Shown here in pieces: positions 1 to 12,533 of a stretch of 12,533 nt of DNA (its first letter is position 1; each line of letters begins with the position of its first letter). Below the pieces are notes generated by a model. It had not been told where the DNA came from. It worked only from the letters and a program-made list of their open reading frames with translations, and ran no database searches. Origin of the DNA: an uncultured Caldilinea sp. (GTDB lineage: Bacteria > Chloroflexota > Anaerolineae > Caldilineales > Caldilineaceae); assembly GCF_937128415.1 (NCBI RefSeq), contig NZ_CAKZMJ010000079.1, positions 20,001 to 32,533 of the forward strand, written 5' to 3'. Made by a program: the position numbers and the translations under genes.

Positions 1-560
1 GACGCCGACGCCTAGCCCGGCGGCGATCGTGCTGCCGCTGCGGCTCACGCCCGGGAAGAGCGCAAAGGCCTGCGCCACGCCGATCACGATGGCGTCCAGC
101 CAGGTCATCTGCGCCAGCGTGCGTCCTGCGCCGCCGCGTCGCCGCGTGATCTGTTCGCTCACGAAAAGCAGAGCCGCCGTCACCAGCAGGAAAAAGCCGA
201 CCCCGCGCGGATGGAGAAACATCGCCTCCAGCGGCTCCTCGAAGACCAGCGCGGCGATGACGGCAGGAAGGGTGCCGACGATGATGAACCAGGCCACGCG
301 CGCGTCTGCATCGGCCAGTGAACGCTGCACTATGCTCAAAAACCAGGCGCGGATCATGGCCAGAAAATCGCGCCAGAAGACGACGAAGATCGCCACCAGC
401 GTGCCCCAATGCAGCATGGTGTCAAACAACAACGAAGGCTTTTCCCATCCCAGCAGCCACGGCGCAATCACCAGATGGCCGCTGCTGCTGACCGGAATGA
501 ATTCTGTGGCGCCCTGAAGAATGCCCAGAATAAGCGCTTGAAGGATGTTGGGTGAGTCGT

Positions 561-564
<4 letters not shown>
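1..564 (-). CDS. uppP: Undecaprenyl-diphosphatase UppP (BacA), 3' end cut by window edge
   Basis: This integral membrane enzyme dephosphorylates undecaprenyl pyrophosphate to recycle the lipid carrier for peptidoglycan and other envelope polymers; extra copies confer bacitracin resistance. The 188 visible codons start with GTG. Near the N-terminus lies the first signature, GILQGATEFIPVSSSGH (residues 14-30), with the (Q/E)xxxE pair Q17/E21 and H30. The second signature, PGVSRSGST, sits at residues 171-179 with the catalytic-type Arg R175. Hydrophobic segments between them fit the polytopic family. UppP is usually about 260-280 residues, so roughly the last third lies beyond position 1. The GTG start overlaps the tgt stop as GTGA (561-564), so translation is probably coupled to tgt. 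The GTG start is inferred from this overlap and from the family N-terminus (NDSPNILQALILGILQG). Identification is very secure. Confidence 0.95.
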
Positions 565-1721
<1,157 letters not shown>

Positions 1722-1729
1722 AAGCTCAA

Positions 1730-1758
1730 ATGCTAGCACGCAGGCCGAGCGCAAGCAA
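1730..1758 (-). promoter_or_regulatory. Likely promoter of tgt-uppP
   Basis: On the minus strand TTGCTT (1758-1753) and TAGCAT (1735-1730) are separated by 17 bp, with an extended TGC directly before the -10. The predicted start point (about 1723) lies only a base or two before the tgt ATG at 1721, so the mRNA may be nearly leaderless. No Shine-Dalgarno sequence is visible before that ATG. Inferred from sequence only. Confidence 0.45.
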
Positions 1759-1777
1759 AAACATAAAGCCGGTGTGA

Positions 1778-1806
1778 TTGCCGCTGAAGGCGCTTTATGC
1801 TAAGCT
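1778..1806 (+). promoter_or_regulatory. Likely promoter of the 1854-4507 gene pair
   Basis: TTGCCG (1778-1783), a 17-bp spacer and TAAGCT (1801-1806) preceded by TGC resemble the recA promoter in this window. It lies back to back with the tgt promoter, with 19 bp between the two -35 boxes. Transcription would begin near 1813, after the upstream in-frame ATG codons at 1797 and 1809, which favours the start at 1854. Confidence 0.45.
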
Positions 1807-1853
1807 GCATGGGGCAAAAAGCCGATCAAAACAGCGGAGGCAATGGGATTGCC

Positions 1854-4507
<2,654 letters not shown>

Positions 4508-4585
4508 ATTTGCTATCATCACACGTCGAAAATTATCGACCCGCATCGAACTAAAAGGAAGAGCCAAAAGGAAGAGGAGGAAGGT

Positions 4586-5964
<1,379 letters not shown>

Positions 5965-5967
5965 ACG

Positions 5968-6633
5968 CTAGTCGCACTCTTGCCTTCTAAAACGGCCGGT
6001 GCGGCTGCGTATTTCGGCGACGATGTTTTGCAGCTTCGCAAGATCCGACGCGGCGACGTAGCCTGCCAGTCCTTTGAGCAATCCATCCATGTCCGGCCTG
6101 TAGGCGTACATCAACGCGGCGATGTCGGTTTCATACAGGCTGGCGCGAGCGAAATTGCCTTGTCTGTACAGGGAAGGCAACGCGTAAAGCTTGAGCAACA
6201 ACAGTCCTTCCACAGTTCGCTATGGGGACGTTGCGCTCCAGCAGATGCGCCGTTTGGGTGTATTTCGTAGAAACTCGCCTGAACAGGGGGTTGCGCGTGA
6301 GAAGAACGTCTATCAATAATTCGCCAAATTTGCCTCGAGCAAAGTATATATCCTGGTCAGAGATTTCCAGTTCCGGCAATTTCTCGAGCGAAGACAGCGC
6401 CATCAGGAGAGCAAGGGCTTGTGTGTTTCTGCCCTCGACGTAATAGAGCAGGGCGATTCCTCCGGCCAGGACGTATCGGATGCGGCGTTGTTCCAGGAGA
6501 TCAAAAAACTCCTGCACCGATTCGACCAACGACTTGGCGTCTATCAGGTCGACCCGCTCCCCTTGTTCTTTGCATTGAATGCAACGGCGTTTTGGATGAC
6601 TTCCCCGATCTGGAGACTGCTGGATAGGCTCAT
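5968..6633 (-). pseudogene. Decayed nucleotidyltransferase-fold protein with two frameshifts
   Basis: Three adjoining minus-strand frames join into one protein of about 220 residues. Piece 1 runs from ATG 6633 to a stop at 6544 (MSLSSSLQIGEVIQNAV...). Piece 2, in another frame down to about 6217, contains YVLAGGIALLYYVEGRNTQ, typical of the minimal nucleotidyltransferase fold, then FARGKFGELLIDVLLTRNPL. Piece 3, back in the first frame from about 6215 to the stop at 5968, continues VEGLLLLKLYALPSLYRQG and ends RRQECD. The first shift behaves like a lost base near 6546-6553; the second like a gained base, probably at the TT 6216-6217. Where this fold normally reads (T)xDxDL, the sequence reads TQALALL, so both metal-binding Asp residues are Ala. 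It is convergent with plsC copy 2, three bases away. It could be a decayed antitoxin/toxin-type or DUF-type nucleotidyltransferase. Sequencing error could explain the shifts but not the Asp losses. Confidence 0.72.
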
Positions 6634-6740
6634 CCGCTGTTTCTCGCTATTTTTACCCGACGATCGGTGTTAACGACCTCACAGCGGCGGAACGCCGGTT
6701 GAGCTGAACGCACTCCTCAGGCTTGAGATGCACCGTCAAC

Positions 6741-6769
6741 AAGATACACTCTAAATCCTCTCCGATCAA
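6741..6769 (-). promoter_or_regulatory. Possible promoter of the nucleotidyltransferase pseudogene
   Basis: On the minus strand TTGATC (6769-6764) and TATCTT (6746-6741) lie 17 bp apart, about 100 nt upstream of the ATG at 6633. Each box matches consensus at four of six bases. It lies just downstream of the kor terminator, so it would serve only the pseudogene. The rest of 6634-6802 shows no gene. Confidence 0.3.
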
Positions 6770-6802
6770 TTGAAAAGAATGCAGCGGCGGATTTTCAAGA
6801 GC

Positions 6803-6861
6803 AAAAAAAGTCATCCGGATCCACCCCTCCACCGGAATGAGGCGAGGTGGATTCGGATGAC
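6803..6861 (-). terminator. Rho-independent terminator of the gntR-korA-korB transcript
   Basis: Read on the minus strand, GTCATCCGAATCCACC (6861-6846) pairs with GGTGGATCCGGATGAC (6825-6810) over 16 positions with one mismatch. It is followed at once by seven T residues (6809-6803). Additional CCTC/GAGG pairing within the loop lengthens the helix. It begins 31 bp past the korB stop. There is no T-run on the other side, so it acts on the minus strand only. Confidence 0.9.
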
Positions 6862-6892
6862 AGGGCATCGTCTTGCTCGACGCTGCGCAGCC

Positions 6893-9845
<2,953 letters not shown>

Positions 9846-9851
9846 CACTAT

Positions 9852-9872
9852 CTAAACCGGCAAAAACGCCGT

Positions 9873-9876
<4 letters not shown>
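9852..9876. repeat. Hairpin over the gntR stop codon
   Basis: CTAAA-C-CGGC and GCCG-TTTAG can pair over nine base pairs with one bulged base and an AAAAAC loop. The gntR stop codon TAA (9875-9873) lies in the stem. No T-run follows on the minus strand, so it is not a clear terminator. It may stabilise or attenuate the RNA between gntR and korA. Confidence 0.4.
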
Positions 9877-10595
<719 letters not shown>

Positions 10596-10634
10596 TATAA
10601 GCGATCTGGATGATTTATCTGATTATTATAATTA

Positions 10635-10681
10635 ATACGATTGATTGTAAAAATCGTATCACACAACTGTGCAAAAGTCAA
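10635..10681 (-). promoter_or_regulatory. gntR promoter with overlapping operator-like palindrome
   Basis: On the minus strand TTGACT (10681-10676) and TACGAT (10658-10653) are 17 bp apart with TGA before the -10. A perfect 8-bp inverted repeat, ATACGATT and AATCGTAT (10635-10642 and 10652-10659, 9-bp centre), covers the -10 and the start point. This is the classical place for an autorepressor site. The surrounding 10596-10680 is markedly AT-rich. Confidence 0.6.
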
Positions 10682-10819
10682 CTCTGGCTTGAGTCGATTT
10701 TCACCAAATCTGCATTGTTGGGGGAGGGCGCCGTCTCAAGCCTCCGACCATGCTGCAGAGAGCAGCTCAGTCTGCTCGAGCACCGTCTGGGTGTTCGAAG
10801 ATAGATTCGGTCATGCGGG
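10682..10819. other. Intergenic stretch between the transposase and gntR
   Basis: I find no convincing gene here. A weak GAGCAG/CTGCTC inverted repeat is the only structure noticed; no intrinsic terminator follows the transposase gene. Confidence 0.5.
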
Positions 10820-11566
10820 TCATGTATCCTCCGGTTTGTGGCCGCCGGCAGTGGCGTTTTCACGGTCAAGCGCCCATCGCGCCGGGTTGTCGGCGATGTA
10901 TTGGCGAATGCGGTTCAGTGATTCATCGTTGCGGATGATGTGTTCGTAGTAGTTGCGTTGCCACAACCTTCCCGGAAACGGCGGCCAGCCGGATCGTTTG
11001 ACCTCGCGTGTGTACAAAACCGTGGTGATGGATTTGAACGCGCCAACGATGTCGCCAACCGTAGGGGCAACCACAAGGGTTGCCCCTACGGTTGGCCCGT
11101 TCGTGGTTGCCCCGTGCGTGGTTGCCCCGGGAACAAGGGCGGGCACAAGGCCCGCCCCTACGTCCGCCACCACGTCGGCGCCGCCGCCCGCATCGACGTC
11201 CGCACCGCCGCCCGCATCGACGTCCGCACCGCCGCCCGCATCGACGTCCGCACCGACGTCCGCCGCAACCTTGTCTGTCCCAACGATGATGATAATGCCG
11301 TGCACATGGTTTGGCATGACGACGAACGCATCTAATTCGACGGTGGGGAATCGTTGCAGCAATGCTTCCCATTCCGCCAGGATCATGCGACCGGCTGCGT
11401 TCAATTGCATCTTCCCATTTACCACTTCCCCGAACAGATGTATCCGATCTTGTGTGACGATGGTGATGAAATATGCGCCGGCCTGCGAATAATCGTAGCC
11501 CTTCAGGCGGATGCTGCGGCGGTTGAGGCGGGTTCTACGCCCGCCTGGGTTTATGGGCGTCGTCAT
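10820..11566 (-). CDS. REP-associated tyrosine transposase (RAYT, Y1/IS200-like) with inserted repetitive linker
   Basis: RAYTs are single-copy, usually domesticated HUH nucleases that act on REP palindromes. The N-terminal half reads RRSIRLKGYDYSQAGAYFIT (16-35) and then VVMPNHVHGIIII (82-94), giving the metal-binding HUH pair H87/H89. The C-terminal half reads IVGAFKSITT (173-182), LWQRNYYEHIIRNDESLNRI (201-220) and RQYIADNPARW (221-231). Y223 is the candidate catalytic Tyr, though Y206/Y207 are alternatives. Between the halves, residues about 97-171 are low-complexity: three ADVDAGGG repeats, then GATT- and GATLVVAP-type sequence encoded by REP-like palindromes. This stretch explains the 248-residue length, longer than the more usual 170-200. 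The start has AGGGGG just upstream (in AAAAGGGGGATT). No IS ends or target duplications are visible, so it is likely a resident gene rather than a mobile copy. Activity with such a linker is uncertain. Confidence 0.88.
   Translation of the reverse strand: MTTPINPGGRRTRLNRRSIRLKGYDYSQAGAYFITIVTQDRIHLFGEVVNGKMQLNAAGRMILAEWEALLQRFPTVELDAFVVMPNHVHGIIIIVGTDKVAADVGADVDAGGGADVDAGGGADVDAGGGADVVADVGAGLVPALVPGATTHGATTNGPTVGATLVVAPTVGDIVGAFKSITTVLYTREVKRSGWPPFPGRLWQRNYYEHIIRNDESLNRIRQYIADNPARWALDRENATAGGHKPEDT
11055..11095. repeat. Perfect REP-like palindrome inside the RAYT gene
   Basis: CCAACCGTAGGGGCAACC (11055-11072) and its exact reverse complement (11078-11095) form an 18-bp stem with the loop ACAAG. 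It resembles the GTAGGGGC...GCCCCTAC palindromes that are scattered in many Chloroflexota and cyanobacterial genomes. In the gene it is read in frame as part of the linker. Confidence 0.9.
11102..11131. repeat. 15-bp direct repeat, two copies
   Basis: CGTGGTTGCCCCG occurs twice with a 15-bp period, encoding a GATT-x pair in the RAYT linker. Each copy shares GGTTGCCCC with the adjacent palindrome, so it probably derives from partial REP arms. Confidence 0.8.
11137..11157. repeat. Second REP-like palindrome inside the RAYT gene
   Basis: GGGCGGGC (11137-11144) and GCCCGCCC (11150-11157) form an 8-bp perfect stem around the same ACAAG loop as the larger palindrome, and CTACG follows as in its right arm. 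The shared loop suggests that both come from one REP family with compensatory arm changes. Confidence 0.85.
11181..11252. repeat. 24-bp tandem repeat, three perfect copies
   Basis: The unit, CCGCCGCCCGCATCGACGTC followed by CGCA, is repeated three times without change, with degenerate partial copies on both sides. On the minus strand it encodes ADVDAGGG three times in the transposase linker. The 24-bp period keeps the reading frame, so copy number can vary without breaking the protein. Confidence 0.95.
11526..11546. repeat. Small palindrome at the 5' end of the RAYT gene
   Basis: AGGCGGG (11526-11532) and CCCGCCT (11540-11546) flank a 7-nt loop TTCTACG. It lies within the first codons of the transposase gene and could be a REP-like hairpin that also affects translation start. 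Confidence 0.55.
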
Positions 11567-11981
11567 AATCCCCCTTTTGCAAAAATTGTTCCGTCTCCCT
11601 CACCGGATATGGCCGGAGATGAGCTTCCGCAGCAGCGCATCGCGCAGAGCAGCAAAGGTGCTGCGGGACTTAAGTTCGAGTCTTAAAATCTGTGAGAAAA
11701 GCGATGTTAATAGCCGATGATAAAGGTTTCGTCAGTTTTTCGGTGGAAACAAGGTCCGCAGTTCGCTGCACCATCCAGTGCTTAGGTTGGTGACAACAGA
11801 CTTGTCGCTCCCCTATTGCCGAATCTATTCTCCTGATTGGCGCAATGTCCACAAACAGAAATGGGTTCGATCCCTTGCTTGTGATCTCGTAAAGCGCAAG
11901 CGATAAAGCCATTATACCATCCTCAGTTCATTCCTTCGTTTGCGCACCTCAGCAGCTTGATATTTCAAGAAAAGATCGTGA
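11567..11981. other. Gene-poor region upstream of recA
   Basis: This is about 415 bp with lower GC than its surroundings and no recognisable gene. Short hairpins occur (GCAGCA/TGCTGC near 11655-11672, TTAAG/CTTAA just after), but none is followed by a T-run. A perfect TATAAT lies on the minus strand at 11916-11911, with no matching -35 and only an unconvincing 80-codon frame behind it. Confidence 0.5.
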
Positions 11982-12011
11982 TTGACAGGATGCGAACATT
12001 TGTGCTAAACT
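11982..12011 (+). promoter_or_regulatory. recA promoter with possible LexA-box-like site
   Basis: A consensus TTGACA (11982-11987) and TAAACT (12006-12011) are 18 bp apart, with TGC before the -10. In the spacer, CGAACATTTGTGCT (11993-12006) resembles the Gram-positive type LexA site CGAAC-N4-GTTCG in its first half but is imperfect in the second. Its position between the two boxes is what an SOS-repressed recA would need. Confidence 0.6.
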
Positions 12012-12105
12012 GTGGCTCATCAACGACCTATTCACCGACAGGAAAGGGTGCATCGTGGCGCAAACACGCAAGCAGGAAAATCGGGAAACTCCCAAGGAGT
12101 CTGCA

Positions 12106-12533
<428 letters not shown>

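Noticed and set aside
1797..1853. Earlier in-frame starts (1797 and 1809) for the unknown gene
   Set aside because: The likely -10 element at 1801-1806 and start point near 1813 leave these codons untranscribed, and the intervening residues look like untranslated leader.
6653..6868. 71-codon minus-strand frame
   Set aside because: Its first codons are the terminator hairpin and T-run of the kor operon. There is no ribosome-binding site and no recognisable family.
11181..11252. Possible CRISPR array
   Set aside because: The 24-bp copies are directly contiguous with no spacers and are in frame within the transposase gene.
10820..11566. Classical insertion sequence with terminal repeats and target duplication around the RAYT
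   Set aside because: No matching terminal repeats or short direct duplications flank the gene. The palindromes are internal and of REP type.
11863..11873. GGTTCGATCC, resembling a tRNA T-loop
   Set aside because: The flanking bases cannot form the 5-bp T stem, and no acceptor, D or anticodon arm is found on either strand.
11670..11912. 80-codon minus-strand frame behind a TATAAT
   Set aside because: No -35, no ribosome-binding site, codon use unlike its neighbours and no recognised family. It is more likely chance in an AT-richer intergenic region.

Overview
The window is GC-rich chromosomal DNA with dense, mostly operonic bacterial housekeeping genes. The gene set (zinc-type bacterial Tgt, UppP, a gamma-alpha fused 2-oxoacid:ferredoxin oxidoreductase, RecA) and REP palindromes of the GTAGGGGCAACC type fit a member of the Chloroflexota (Anaerolineae/Caldilineae-like). 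That placement is inferred from general resemblance; no rRNA or other decisive marker is present.

Layout. (1) 1-1721, minus strand: tgt (queuosine tRNA modification) followed by uppP (undecaprenyl-PP phosphatase, cut by the window edge), joined by a GTGA overlap. (2) 1722-1853: a divergent promoter region. (3) 1854-4507, plus strand: a 593-residue protein of unknown function whose C-terminal third has nucleoside-phosphorylase-like motifs, joined by an ATGA overlap to a SirB1/transglutaminase-like protein. (4) 4586-5964, plus strand: two tandem PlsC-type acyltransferases joined by a GTGA overlap, with their own promoter inside the end of the preceding gene. (5) 5968-6633, minus strand: a decayed nucleotidyltransferase-fold gene with two opposite frameshifts and both expected catalytic aspartates replaced by alanine. 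(6) 6803-10681, minus strand: a GntR/FCD regulator followed by korA and korB (2-oxoacid:ferredoxin oxidoreductase), closed by a strong intrinsic terminator. (7) 10820-11566, minus strand: a REP-associated tyrosine transposase (RAYT) whose reading frame contains REP-like palindromes and a 24-bp tandem repeat. (8) 11567-12533: a gene-poor stretch leading to the recA promoter and the 5' part of recA on the plus strand.

How the genes fit together. The GntR protein sits directly upstream of korAB on the same strand and is the obvious candidate to regulate it. Inverted repeats overlie both the gntR promoter and the likely korA promoter. Four likely promoters (tgt, the unknown gene, plsC1, recA) share an extended -10 of the form TGC-TAnnnT with 17-18 bp spacers, which supports the start-site choices.

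Most unusual items: the uncharacterised phosphorylase-like protein with its SirB1 partner, the RAYT that carries its own REP palindromes in frame, and the doubly frameshifted nucleotidyltransferase. I see no CRISPR array, rRNA, tRNA, prophage or obvious defence island.
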